From positions 25,714 to 89,713 of the forward strand of contig NZ_FRXO01000014.1 of the NCBI RefSeq assembly GCF_900148505.1: a DNA stretch of 64,000 nt, given 5' to 3'. The position numbers and the translations under genes were made by a program. This document shows, piece after piece, positions 27,960-36,627 of this stretch (the first letter of the stretch is position 1; every line of letters begins with the position of its first letter). This stretch comes from Pseudoxanthobacter soli DSM 19599 (GTDB lineage Bacteria; Pseudomonadota; Alphaproteobacteria; Rhizobiales; Segnochrobactraceae). The notes under the pieces were generated by a model. It made no database searches and was not told where the DNA came from. It saw only the letters and a list, made by a program, of their open reading frames with translations.

Positions 27960-29050
27960 CGAGCGTCACCGGAACCAGGGCGCCGGGTCCACTCGCAGAG
28001 TGGCTCCGGCGCTCGACCTGGGTCGACCACATCCTGCTGGCGATCCGCGTCGTCGTCGCGACCCTGGTGATCGTCGGGGTCGTCGGCTCCATCCTCGCCG
28101 ACACCTATTCGGCGGCGAACTGGATCTCGTTCATCGTGTTCGGGCTGACCATCGGCAGTGTCTATGCCCTGATCGCGCTCGGTTACACCATGGTCTACGG
28201 CATCCTGCGCATGATCAACTTCGCCCACGGCGACGTGATGATGGTGGGCTCCTTCGCCGGGCTGTTCGCGGCCGACGCCCTCAACAAGGCCGGCGCCACC
28301 AACGCGGTGCCGCTGCTGGCGCTGCCCCTGGTGCTGGCGGCGGGCATGGCCGCAGGCGGCCTCGTCTCGATGGCGATCGAGCGCGTCGCCTACCGGCCGT
28401 TCCTGCACGTGCGCTCGCTGGCGCCGCTGATCTGCGCCATCGGCCTGACCTTCGTGCTGCAATATTCCGCCCGCGGGCTGTTCGGTACCCGCAACCGCGC
28501 CTATCCCGGTTTCGGCTGGATGGAAGGCTCGGTGACGGTGTTCGGCACGACCTTCCAGATCACCCAGCTCATCGCCTTCGCCGCCGCCATCATCATGCTC
28601 GCCGGGCTGCTCGCCGTCGTCCGCCTGACCCCGCTCGGCAAGGCGATGCGCGCGGTGGCCGAGGACCGCGACGCCGCCGCCCTCGTCGGCATCGATGTCG
28701 GGCGCGTCATCGTCGCGACCTTCGCCATCGGCGGCGCGATGGCCGGCGTCGCCGGCGTGCTCTACGCGCTCGTGTTCAAGCAGATCACCGTGTTCATGGG
28801 CTTCTTCCTCGGCGTGAAGGGCTTCGCCGCGGCGATCCTCGGCGGCATCGGCAATCTCGGCGGCGCGATGCTCGGCGGCCTGGTGCTCGGCCTCGCCGAG
28901 GCGCTGGGGCCCGCGCTGCTGCTCGAAGGCTTCAACATTCCCGCGCCCTACCAGCTCAAGGACGTCATCGGCTACGGCATGCTGGTGATGATCCTCATCT
29001 TCCGCCCCCAGGGCCTGCTCGGCGAGCGGCTTTCCACCAAGAGGGCCTGA
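27956..29050 (+). CDS. Branched-chain amino acid-type ABC permease (LivH family)
   Basis: A 364-residue inner-membrane permease with about eight helices. The LivH signature is visible: GSVYALIALGYTMVYGILRMINFAHGD in shorter pieces, AVAEDRDAAALVGIDV, and FFLGVKGFAAAILGGIGNL. It starts with GTG overlapping the previous stop. It pairs with the LivM-type permease 3 bp downstream. Confidence 0.93.
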   Translation: MTSVTGTRAPGPLAEWLRRSTWVDHILLAIRVVVATLVIVGVVGSILADTYSAANWISFIVFGLTIGSVYALIALGYTMVYGILRMINFAHGDVMMVGSFAGLFAADALNKAGATNAVPLLALPLVLAAGMAAGGLVSMAIERVAYRPFLHVRSLAPLICAIGLTFVLQYSARGLFGTRNRAYPGFGWMEGSVTVFGTTFQITQLIAFAAAIIMLAGLLAVVRLTPLGKAMRAVAEDRDAAALVGIDVGRVIVATFAIGGAMAGVAGVLYALVFKQITVFMGFFLGVKGFAAAILGGIGNLGGAMLGGLVLGLAEALGPALLLEGFNIPAPYQLKDVIGYGMLVMILIFRPQGLLGERLSTKRA

Positions 29051-29053
29051 GGC

Positions 29054-30844
29054 ATGACGTTCGCCGCCGTTACAAGCTCGTTCCGTCTCGAACGCCGACG
29101 CCGCGGCCCGCTGGGCGAGACGCTGCGCGTCGGCCTGTTCACCGGCCTCGCCGCCGTCGCGTTCGCCATGATCGGCGCTTACGTGATCATGGACAAGCGC
29201 TGGGTTGTGGAGGACACGCTCACGCTGTCGCAGCTGGTGGTGGCGCTGATCGCCGTGGTCGGCGGCGCGCTCGCCGCAAAGGCCGCCGCGACCGCGGGCG
29301 CGCCCTCGGGCGCACACTGGATCGGCGCCGGTGCCCTCGCCGGGCTGGTGGCGGGCGTGATGCTCGCCGCGCTGGTCCTGCTCGTCGCCAGCGTCAACAT
29401 GCGCTCGATCCTCGTCGCGGCGAGCCCGATGCTGGTGCGGTCGCTGAGCTTCGGCATGGGCCTCGCCTCGGCGAAGGCGCTCGCCTTCATCGCCGGATGC
29501 GGCGCGGTCGGCGGCGCGCTGGGCGGCGTGCTGTTCGCCCTTCCCGAGCGGGCGCGGAAGGCGGTCGTCGCCGGGTTCGCGGCCGTTCTCATCGCCGGCC
29601 TGTTCCGCGACGTGTTCGCGAGCGTGCTCGACAACATTCCCGGGCTCGGCAGCCTGGAAGGCGACATCTTCGGCTTCATGGGCGTCAATCCCGGCGCGGC
29701 GGTGGTGCTGTTCATCGTCGGCGCGGTGCTGAGCCTGGCGCGCGGCAGCGTGATCGCCCGCACCAGCGGCGAAGTCGGCGAACGACGCCGCCGGCGCGCC
29801 GGCATCGGCGTGATGATCGCGGTGATCGTGGTGCTGCCGCTCGTGACGAACGCCTTCGTCGCGCAGGTGGCGATGCTCGTCGCGCTCTACATCCTGATGG
29901 GCATGGGCCTCAACATCGAACTCGGCCTCGCCGGTCTCGTGGACCTCGGCTTCGTGGCGTTCTTCGCCGTCGGCGCCTACACCGTCGCGCTGCTCTGCTC
30001 GACGACGCCCGCGGCGATCGCCCACGTCTCGTTCTGGATCGCGCTGCCGATCGCCGTGGTGCTGGCGGCCGTGTCGGGCCTGATCTTCGGACTGCCGGTG
30101 CTGCGCGTCCGGGGCGACTATCTCGCCATGGCGACGCTGGCACTCGGCGAGATCGTGCGCGTGCTCGTCCTCTCCGACGCGCTGAGCCCCACCCTCGGCG
30201 GCTCGCAGGGCATCATCGAGATCGCCCGGCCCGCCATCGGCAACCTGATCCTGAAGACGCCTGCGGAACTCTACTATCTCGCGCTCGTGCTCGCCGGCGT
30301 GGTCGGGCTCGTCTCCTGGCGGCTGCAGCATTCCCGCATCGGGCGGGCATGGCTGGCGGTGCGCGAGGACGAGGACGTCGCCCAGGCGCTCGGCATCGAC
30401 CTCGTGGCGGTGAAGCTTCTGGCCTATACCGTCGGCGCCGCCTTCGCAGGCGCGGCCGGCGCGGTGTTCGCCGTGCTGATCGGCTCGGTGTTCCCGCACT
30501 CCTTCCAGCTCGTGGTCTCGATCAACGTGCTGGCGATCCTCGTGATCGGCGGCCTCGGCAGCCTGCCGGGCGTGGTGGTCGGCGCGGTGGCGCTGATCGG
30601 CCTGCCGGAGCTGCTGCGTGAGTTCGGCGAGTTCCGCTACCTGTTCTACGGCCTCGCGCTGGTGGCGATGATGCACCTTAAGTCCGAGGGTCTCTGGCCG
30701 GCGCACGCCCAGGAGGATCTCGCCGGCGAAGATCTCGCCCGCGACGACCGGGCGGAGCGCACGCCCGCCCCCGGCAAGGACGCCCTACCCGTTGCGGAAG
30801 CCCCGCGCGGCACGGTTTCCCTCGCGGAGGCGGCCAATGCCTGA
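29054..30844 (+). CDS. Branched-chain amino acid-type ABC permease (LivM family), extended
   Basis: A 596-residue membrane protein. The LivM core spans about residues 255-555, with LNIELGLAGLVDLGFVAFF, LRVRGDYLAMATLALGEIVR and the coupling segment AVREDEDVAQALGID. An N-terminal extension of about 250 residues carries several further hydrophobic helices and an Arg-rich loop (GERRRRRAG) before the core. The C-terminal 45 residues are hydrophilic, with many Asp, Glu and Ala. LivM proteins are usually 320-430 residues, so this is unusually long. Its end overlaps the next gene by 8 bp. Confidence 0.92.
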   Translation: MTFAAVTSSFRLERRRRGPLGETLRVGLFTGLAAVAFAMIGAYVIMDKRWVVEDTLTLSQLVVALIAVVGGALAAKAAATAGAPSGAHWIGAGALAGLVAGVMLAALVLLVASVNMRSILVAASPMLVRSLSFGMGLASAKALAFIAGCGAVGGALGGVLFALPERARKAVVAGFAAVLIAGLFRDVFASVLDNIPGLGSLEGDIFGFMGVNPGAAVVLFIVGAVLSLARGSVIARTSGEVGERRRRRAGIGVMIAVIVVLPLVTNAFVAQVAMLVALYILMGMGLNIELGLAGLVDLGFVAFFAVGAYTVALLCSTTPAAIAHVSFWIALPIAVVLAAVSGLIFGLPVLRVRGDYLAMATLALGEIVRVLVLSDALSPTLGGSQGIIEIARPAIGNLILKTPAELYYLALVLAGVVGLVSWRLQHSRIGRAWLAVREDEDVAQALGIDLVAVKLLAYTVGAAFAGAAGAVFAVLIGSVFPHSFQLVVSINVLAILVIGGLGSLPGVVVGAVALIGLPELLREFGEFRYLFYGLALVAMMHLKSEGLWPAHAQEDLAGEDLARDDRAERTPAPGKDALPVAEAPRGTVSLAEAANA

Positions 30845-31679
30845 GATCGCAACCCCATCCGACGTCGTGCTCGACGTCCGCGGCCTCACCAAGAACTTCG
30901 GCGGCCTCGCCGCGGTGCGCGCCGTCGACCTCTCGATCGAACGCGGCAGCGTCCACGCCATCATCGGACCGAACGGCGCCGGCAAGACCACGGTGTTCAA
31001 CTGCATCACCGCGTTCGTGAAGCCGAGCGGCGGCACCGTGGTGCTCGACGGCGCGCGCATCGACGGCCTGCCGGCCCATGTCGTCGCCGCTCACGGCATC
31101 GCCCGCACCTACCAGAACGTGCGGCTGTTCGCGAACATGACGGCGATCGAAAACGTGATGGTCGGCCTGCACCGGCGGCTTTCGGTCTCGTTCTGGGGCG
31201 TGGTGCTGCGCACCCCCGCCTTCCGGCACGAGGAGGACGCGGCGCGGGAACAGTCGCGGGCGATGCTCGACTTCGTCGGCATTCCCCACCGCGCCGGGAC
31301 GCTCGCGCGCAACATGCCCTATGGCGACCAGCGGCGGCTTGAGATCGCCCGCGCCCTCGTCAGCCGGCCCACCGTGCTGATGCTCGACGAACCGGCGGCC
31401 GGCATGAACCCGGCGGAAGGCGTGGCGCTCGTTCACCTGATCGAGCGCATCCGCAGCGAACTCGGCATCACCGTGATCCTGATCGAGCACCACATGCGCG
31501 TCGTCATGGCGATCGCAGACCGCATCACCGTGTTCGACCGCGGCGCGGTGCTGACCGAAGGCACGCCCGCCGAAATCCAGTCCGACGAGCGCGTCATCAC
31601 CGCCTATCTCGGCCGGCGCGCAACGGCGGCGGACGTCCGCACGGTCGAACGTCTGTCCGAGGAGGAGAGCGTCGCATGA
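30837..31679 (+). CDS. Branched-chain amino acid-type ABC ATPase (LivG family)
   Basis: A 280-residue cytoplasmic ATPase. Walker A GPNGAGKTT is near residues 44-52. The LivG-type helical insert (residues 100-150) and a signature region reading MPYGDQRRLEIARAL follow, with Walker B VLMLDEPAAGMNP. The start at 30837 overlaps the permease gene by 8 bp and the stop overlaps the next ATPase by 4 bp. Confidence 0.94.
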   Translation: MPEIATPSDVVLDVRGLTKNFGGLAAVRAVDLSIERGSVHAIIGPNGAGKTTVFNCITAFVKPSGGTVVLDGARIDGLPAHVVAAHGIARTYQNVRLFANMTAIENVMVGLHRRLSVSFWGVVLRTPAFRHEEDAAREQSRAMLDFVGIPHRAGTLARNMPYGDQRRLEIARALVSRPTVLMLDEPAAGMNPAEGVALVHLIERIRSELGITVILIEHHMRVVMAIADRITVFDRGAVLTEGTPAEIQSDERVITAYLGRRATAADVRTVERLSEEESVA

Positions 31680-32395
31680 GCGTCACCCTCAGGGTCCACG
31701 ACCTCACGGTCGCCTATGGCGCGATCTCCGCGGTGCGCGGCGTCAGCTTCTCGGTGGAGGCAGGCGAACTCGTCACCATCATCGGCGCCAACGGCGCCGG
31801 CAAGACCACGGTGCTCAACGCATTGTGCGGGCTGCGGACCATTCGCGGCGGCATGATCGAGATCGGCGGCGAGGACATCACCGACATGCCGCCTCACGAG
31901 CGGGTGCGCCGCGGCGTGGCGCAGGTGCCCGAGGGTCGGCGGCTGTTCGGCCGGATGTCGGTGGCGGAAAACCTGGAGATCGGCGGCTATACCCGCTCGG
32001 ATTCCGCGGGCAAGCGGAAGGATCTCGACCATGTGCTGGACCTGTTCCCCCGCCTGAAGGAACGTTACCGTCAGCTCGCCGGCACGCTTTCCGGCGGCGA
32101 ACAGCAGATGGTGGCGATGGGCCGCGCACTGATGTGCCGCCCGCGCTTCCTGCTTCTCGACGAACCGACCATGGGCCTCGCCCCCCAGATCGTCGATCTC
32201 GTGCTCGATGCGGTCAAGCGCGTGAACGCCGAGGGCGTGACCGTGCTGCTCGTCGAACAGAACGCCTATCGCGCCCTCGAGATCGCGGACCGGGCCTTCG
32301 TGCTCGAATCCGGCGAAATCTCGCTGACCGGCGCAGGGCCGGACCTGCTCAATCACCCCCGCGTACGCAGCGCCTATCTCGGATACGACGAATGA
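31676..32395 (+). CDS. Branched-chain amino acid-type ABC ATPase (LivF family)
   Basis: A 239-residue ATPase: Walker A GANGAGKTT near residue 37, signature LSGGEQQMVAMGRAL, Walker B FLLLDEPTMGLAP. It completes the five-gene importer. Its stop overlaps the start of the flavin reductase by 4 bp, tying transport and monooxygenation into one transcript. Confidence 0.95.
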   Translation: MSVTLRVHDLTVAYGAISAVRGVSFSVEAGELVTIIGANGAGKTTVLNALCGLRTIRGGMIEIGGEDITDMPPHERVRRGVAQVPEGRRLFGRMSVAENLEIGGYTRSDSAGKRKDLDHVLDLFPRLKERYRQLAGTLSGGEQQMVAMGRALMCRPRFLLLDEPTMGLAPQIVDLVLDAVKRVNAEGVTVLLVEQNAYRALEIADRAFVLESGEISLTGAGPDLLNHPRVRSAYLGYDE

Positions 32396-32961
32396 ACGCC
32401 CTCCCGATCGAGGCGGCGAAGGCCGCCGGCATGGCCCGACCCGAGAGCATCCTGCCTTCCGGTGGGCACCCGCACGTCGACCCCGTCGCCTACCGCGCGG
32501 CGATGCGTGAACTCGCTGCCGGCGTCACGATCATCGCCGCGGGCAGCGGAGAGCATCGTCGCGGCCTCACCGCGACGGCGGTCTGCTCGGTGTCGGCCGA
32601 GCCGCCGACGCTGCTCGTGTGCATCAACCGCGCCACCGACGGCCACACCGCGATCAGCCTCGGCGGCGCCTTCAGCGTCAACGTCATCGGACCGGAGCAC
32701 CGCGCCCTCGCCGACCGCTTCGCCGGCCGCAACGGCATCCACGGCATGGAACGGTTCGCCGAAGGCCACTGGGACACGCTGGCGACAGGGGCCCCGGTCC
32801 TCGCCGACGCGCTCGCGGTGTTCGACTGCCGGCTCGTCCACGCGGTGGACTGGACGACCCACACCGTCTTTCTCGGCACGGTCGTCGCGACGCGCATTTC
32901 CGCCGAGCGCCCTGCCCTCGTCTATCGGGCGGGCTCGTTCTCGCACCTGCCGGTCGCGTGA
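32392..32961 (+). CDS. Flavin reductase family protein
   Basis: A 189-residue protein of the HpaC/flavin reductase-like domain family that passes electrons from NAD(P)H to free FMN or FAD. The core segments are AAGVTIIAAG, GLTATAVCSVSAEPPTLLVCIN, and the FSVNVIG strand, with a C-terminal GSFSHLP. It overlaps the LivF-type gene by 4 bp. It is the obvious source of reduced flavin for the two luciferase-like enzymes at 23346 and 25493. Confidence 0.9.
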   Translation: MNALPIEAAKAAGMARPESILPSGGHPHVDPVAYRAAMRELAAGVTIIAAGSGEHRRGLTATAVCSVSAEPPTLLVCINRATDGHTAISLGGAFSVNVIGPEHRALADRFAGRNGIHGMERFAEGHWDTLATGAPVLADALAVFDCRLVHAVDWTTHTVFLGTVVATRISAERPALVYRAGSFSHLPVA

Positions 32962-33013
32962 AGCGGATGCGGTCGATCCGGCATTCCACAGCTCAACCGG
33001 CGGAGGGGGCATC

Positions 33014-33769
33014 ATGGCCGATCTGAACGGTCGCGTGACGATCATCACGGGAGCGGGCTCCGGCATCGGGCGATCGCTGGTGAAGGCATTCGTGGAGGCG
33101 GGCGCCCGGGTGTTCGCCGTCGACATGTCCGGGGAGCGGCTCGCGGAGACGGCCGAGGCGGTCGGCGCGCCCGAAGCGCTCGCCACCCATGTCGCCGACG
33201 TCAGCGACAAGGGGCCGATCGAGGCCATGCTGGCCGCTGCGGCAGAGCGGTTCGGTCCGGTCGAGGTGATCTGCAACAATGCCGGCATCCTCGACCGCAT
33301 GATGCCGCCGGATGAGATTTCCGACGATCTCTGGGACAGGGTTCTCGCCGTCAATCTGACGGGACCATTCCTGGTGACCCGCGCCGCCTTGCCGGGGATG
33401 ATCGAGCGCGGGGGCGGCATCTTCGTCAACACCTGCTCGATCGCGAGCTTCCTCGGCGGGCGCGGCGGCGTCGCCTACACCGCCACCAAGCACGGCATCC
33501 TCGGCCTGACGCGCGCAGTGGCGGCCACCTATGGCGACAAGGGCATCCGCTGCAACGGCATCGCGCCGGGCTCGGTCAAGACCAACATCGCGGCGGGCTC
33601 CGAACCCTCGGCGGCCGGCTGGGCGCTGCGGCAGAAGGGCCTCGCCACCCGTCCGCCCCAGGCGGACCCCGACGACATCGCGCCCACCGCGGTGTTCCTG
33701 GCTTCCGACGAGGCCCGCTACGTCAACGGGGCCTGCCTCGTCGTCGATGCCGGCTGGTCGGCCTATTGA
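33014..33769 (+). CDS. Short-chain dehydrogenase/reductase
   Basis: A 251-residue SDR: cofactor motif TGAGSGIG (residues 12-19), NNAG near 86, catalytic Ser in NTCSIASF, Tyr and Lys in AYTATKHG, and a final GWSAY. GGAGGGGG lies shortly before the ATG at 33014. It follows the flavin reductase by 52 bp and is the second SDR of the island; the two are not close copies. Confidence 0.9.
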   Translation: MADLNGRVTIITGAGSGIGRSLVKAFVEAGARVFAVDMSGERLAETAEAVGAPEALATHVADVSDKGPIEAMLAAAAERFGPVEVICNNAGILDRMMPPDEISDDLWDRVLAVNLTGPFLVTRAALPGMIERGGGIFVNTCSIASFLGGRGGVAYTATKHGILGLTRAVAATYGDKGIRCNGIAPGSVKTNIAAGSEPSAAGWALRQKGLATRPPQADPDDIAPTAVFLASDEARYVNGACLVVDAGWSAY

Positions 33770-33782
33770 GGCAGCAGAAAGA

Positions 33783-34148
33783 ATGTCCGTGCTTCGCCTG
33801 CAGAATACCTACGTCGTCGCCTCCGACATGGAGCGCGTGCGCGCCTTCTACGAGGACGGCCTCGGGCTCGGCCGCAAGTTCGCCGACGGAGACCGCTGGA
33901 TTCAATACGACGCCGGCGGCAGCGGCTTCGCACTGTGCGGGGCCGAGGAAGCGCCGGACGGCGCGGCCGGCATCGTGCCGGTGTTCGAGGTCGCCGACAT
34001 TGAGGCGGCGGTGGCCAACCTCGCCGCCCGCGACACGCCGGTCGGCGCCATCCGCGACATGGGTTCCCATGGCCGGACGGCGATGATCCGCGACCCGGCC
34101 GGCAATCCGGTCCAGCTGTTCCAGCGCGCGGCGCGGCCGGCAGAATAA
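33783..34148 (+). CDS. VOC (glyoxalase/bleomycin-resistance fold) protein
   Basis: A 121-residue vicinal-oxygen-chelate protein with one beta-alpha-beta-beta-beta pair: SDMERVRAFYEDGLGLGRKF near the start and MIRDPAGNPVQLFQ near the end. Members include dioxygenases, isomerases and resistance proteins. In this position it probably acts on a product of the island's pathway. The start is 14 bp after the SDR stop. Confidence 0.85.
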   Translation: MSVLRLQNTYVVASDMERVRAFYEDGLGLGRKFADGDRWIQYDAGGSGFALCGAEEAPDGAAGIVPVFEVADIEAAVANLAARDTPVGAIRDMGSHGRTAMIRDPAGNPVQLFQRAARPAE

Positions 34149-34377
34149 GGGCTGAAGAGCGGAAACGAACTCCGCCTGCGCGCCGGGCTCTGTTCTGCTG
34201 CGCCGATCACAAATTCCTGTCTCAATAAAACATAACAAAAATTCCCCGCGGATCCTAAATTGACAGAAGCGCGGCAGAATCTGCCGCCTACTCCGGATCC
34301 GTGGAGCCAACCGGCGCGCGAAGACGTCGGGAGACATCAAGGTCGACGGCTCCTCCGGGCTGAACACGGGGGACGAC
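34149..34377. other. Intergenic region before the diguanylate cyclase
   Basis: About 230 bp with an AT-rich patch (34208-34264) that is a likely promoter. No hairpin, repeat or small gene was convincing. Confidence 0.4.
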
Positions 34378-35334
34378 ATGACGGCGCACATCAATTCGCT
34401 CGCCGGATCGGCAAGTGCCTCGGCCGAGACGCTGCAGGGCATCCTGGAGGCACTTCCGATCGGTGTGAGCTGGGCGACGCTGCCGGGGGGCATCATCCGG
34501 TTCAGCAATCGCGCCTTCGACCGGCTGTTCGGCTATCCGGCCGGGACGTTCGCGACCGCAACGCAACTGGTCGAAATGACCTACATCCACCCCGAGCAGC
34601 GCGCGCTCGCCGCCGAACTCTGGCGTCATTTCAAACCGGGGGTGAAGGCGGGCATCACCGAAATTCCCTATATCGAACTCGATATCCGGCGGGGCGACGG
34701 CGAGATCCGGACCGTTCGCCATTGCGGCGCGATCCTGCATGAACTGGATGTGGGCCTGGCGGTGTTCGAGGACATCTCCGAGCAGAAGAAGCTGAACGAG
34801 ATGCTGTTCCGGTTCGCGCATCTCGATCCGCTCACCGGCCTTGCCAACCGCCGAAGCCTGCAGGACCGCTGGCAGGCGGAGATGCTCGAGGCCGGCCGAC
34901 GACGGCGCATGGCGTTCCTGATGATCGATCTCGACCACTTCAAGGAGATCAACGACGGTCTCGGCCACGAGGCGGGAGACATCGTCCTGCGCACGGTGGC
35001 GCAGCGCCTGCAGGAAACGGTGCGCAAGTCCGATCTCGTGTGCCGGCTGGGCGGTGACGAATTCGGGGTCCTGCTGCCGGAGCCGGAGACGACCGCGCAG
35101 GTGGAGGACATCAGCCGGCGCATCGTCGCCGCGCTCTGGGAGCCGATCATCATCGGAGCGACGGAGGTCCGCGTCGGCGGAAGCGTCGGCGGATGCCTGT
35201 TTCCCGATCAGGCCTCCGATCTGCGTGAACTCCTGACGCGGGCCGATCAGGCGCTCTACCGGGTCAAGGCGTCCGGCAGGGGCGGCTGGGCGCTGGCCGG
35301 AACGGGGATTGGCCCGGCCGGGCAAGATCGCTAG
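34378..35334 (+). CDS. PAS-GGDEF diguanylate cyclase
   Basis: A 318-residue cytoplasmic signalling protein. A PAS domain (residues 15-135) senses an unknown signal, and a GGDEF domain (about 145-310) makes cyclic di-GMP from two GTP. The active-site motif GGDEF (225-229) is intact, and the inhibitory I-site RxxD (RKSD, 216-219) is five residues before it, so product inhibition is expected. No EAL domain. GGGGGAC precedes the ATG. The TAG stop is the first triplet of a dispersed palindromic repeat. Confidence 0.93.
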   Translation: MTAHINSLAGSASASAETLQGILEALPIGVSWATLPGGIIRFSNRAFDRLFGYPAGTFATATQLVEMTYIHPEQRALAAELWRHFKPGVKAGITEIPYIELDIRRGDGEIRTVRHCGAILHELDVGLAVFEDISEQKKLNEMLFRFAHLDPLTGLANRRSLQDRWQAEMLEAGRRRRMAFLMIDLDHFKEINDGLGHEAGDIVLRTVAQRLQETVRKSDLVCRLGGDEFGVLLPEPETTAQVEDISRRIVAALWEPIIIGATEVRVGGSVGGCLFPDQASDLRELLTRADQALYRVKASGRGGWALAGTGIGPAGQDR

Positions 35335-35431
35335 AGCATACCCCTTTTCAGACAAGGCTATGCTCAAGCTTCTGAATCTGGAGCGATTTCTTGTCGATCT
35401 GACGATTCCATCAGATCGGAAAGCGCTCTAA
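35332..35431. repeat. Palindromic dispersed repeat, copy 2 (extended)
   Basis: A 100-bp element bounded by TAGAGC and GCTCTA. Its right half (35380-35431) matches copy 1 at 22252-22303 in 46 of 52 bases. Its left half holds another stem, GAGCATA (35334-35340) with TATGCTC (35359-35365). The left edge supplies the stop codon of the diguanylate cyclase gene. Confidence 0.7.
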
Positions 35432-35554
35432 GGTCCGCACCACGTTCGCCGGCGCTTCGCCGCCTGCTTCATCCGCGACAGAGATCCCGCGTGATGGCCA
35501 TCGGCGTCGCAGGGGATGAGCAATCAAGCAGATCGGCAAAGGAGAGGTTCGGCC

Positions 35555-36562
35555 ATGAAGGCGATCATCGTTCCGAAGCCGGGCGGGCTCGACCGTTTGA
35601 CACTGGTCGAGCGGCCCGACCCCGGCGCCCCGGGCGCGGGGCAGATCCGCGTCCGCCTCCACGCCAGTTCGCTGAACTTCCACGACTACGGCGTCGTGGC
35701 CGGGCGCGTTCCGGCGGACGACGGCCGCATTCCGATGGCGGACGGCGCCGGAGTCGTCGAGGCGGTCGGTGCGGGCGTCACGGACTTCGCGGCCGGCGAC
35801 GCGGTGGTCTCCTGCTTCTTCCCGCAATGGCGCGACGGGGAGCCAGCAGTCGCCGACTTCCTGGGAACGCCGGGCGACGGCATCGACGGCTATGCGCGCG
35901 AATATGCCGTCACCGATGCGGCGTGGTTCACGAAAGCGCCCGCCGGATGGAGCCACGAAGAGGCGTCGACCATCACCACCGCCGGCCTGACGGCGTGGCG
36001 CGCGCTGATCGTGAACGGCGGGCTGAAGGCCGGCGACAGCGTGCTGGTGCTCGGCACCGGGGGCGTCTCCATCTATGCGCTGCAGATCGCGAAGGCGATG
36101 GGCGCCCGTGTCGCCGTCACGTCCTCGTCGGACGAGAAGCTGGAGCGCGCCCGCGCGCTCGGCGCCGATTTCACCGTGAATTACCGCACCACGCCGGAAT
36201 GGGGCGCGGCGGTGGCCGAGTGGACCGGTGGGGTCGGCGTCGACCATGTCGTCGAGGTCGGCGGCCCCGCCACGCTCACCCAGTCCATCACCGCCTGCCG
36301 GATCGGCGGGCACATCGCGCTGATCGGCGTGCTGACCGGGTTCGGCGGCGAGGTGCCGACCGCGTTCATGATGCTGAAGCAGCAGCGCCTGCAGGGCCTC
36401 GTCGTCGGCAGCCGCCGGCACCAGCTCGACTTCGTGCGCGCGCTGGAGGCGACCGGCATCCGTCCCGTGATCGACGCGCGCTTTCCGCTGGAGCGCATCG
36501 CGGATGCGTTCCGCCACGAGGAAGCGGGAAAGCACTTCGGCAAGATCTGCCTGACTTTCTGA
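35555..36562 (+). CDS. Medium-chain (zinc-type) alcohol dehydrogenase/quinone reductase family protein
   Basis: A 335-residue MDR protein. The N-terminal GroES-like domain has the family segments SLNFHDYGVVAG and PMADGAGVVEAVGAGV. The nucleotide-binding domain has VLVLGTGGVSIYALQIAKA. The four-Cys structural zinc loop is absent, so it resembles quinone or enoyl reductases more than classic alcohol dehydrogenases. AAAGGAGAG precedes the ATG. The aldose epimerase follows after 65 bp. Substrate unknown. Confidence 0.87.
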   Translation: MKAIIVPKPGGLDRLTLVERPDPGAPGAGQIRVRLHASSLNFHDYGVVAGRVPADDGRIPMADGAGVVEAVGAGVTDFAAGDAVVSCFFPQWRDGEPAVADFLGTPGDGIDGYAREYAVTDAAWFTKAPAGWSHEEASTITTAGLTAWRALIVNGGLKAGDSVLVLGTGGVSIYALQIAKAMGARVAVTSSSDEKLERARALGADFTVNYRTTPEWGAAVAEWTGGVGVDHVVEVGGPATLTQSITACRIGGHIALIGVLTGFGGEVPTAFMMLKQQRLQGLVVGSRRHQLDFVRALEATGIRPVIDARFPLERIADAFRHEEAGKHFGKICLTF

Positions 36563-36627
36563 GTCTGACCGACCGTCAGGCCGGTGCCTGCCAGGCGGGC
36601 GCCATCGGCAGCCGCGGAACGAGAGCG

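Noticed and set aside
27950..30706. A very long minus-strand open frame (over 900 codons) across the Liv-type permease genes
   Set aside because: It is a shadow of the GC-rich permease genes: the product is dominated by His, Arg, Asp and Glu, has no recognisable domain, and the plus-strand proteins are clear family members.
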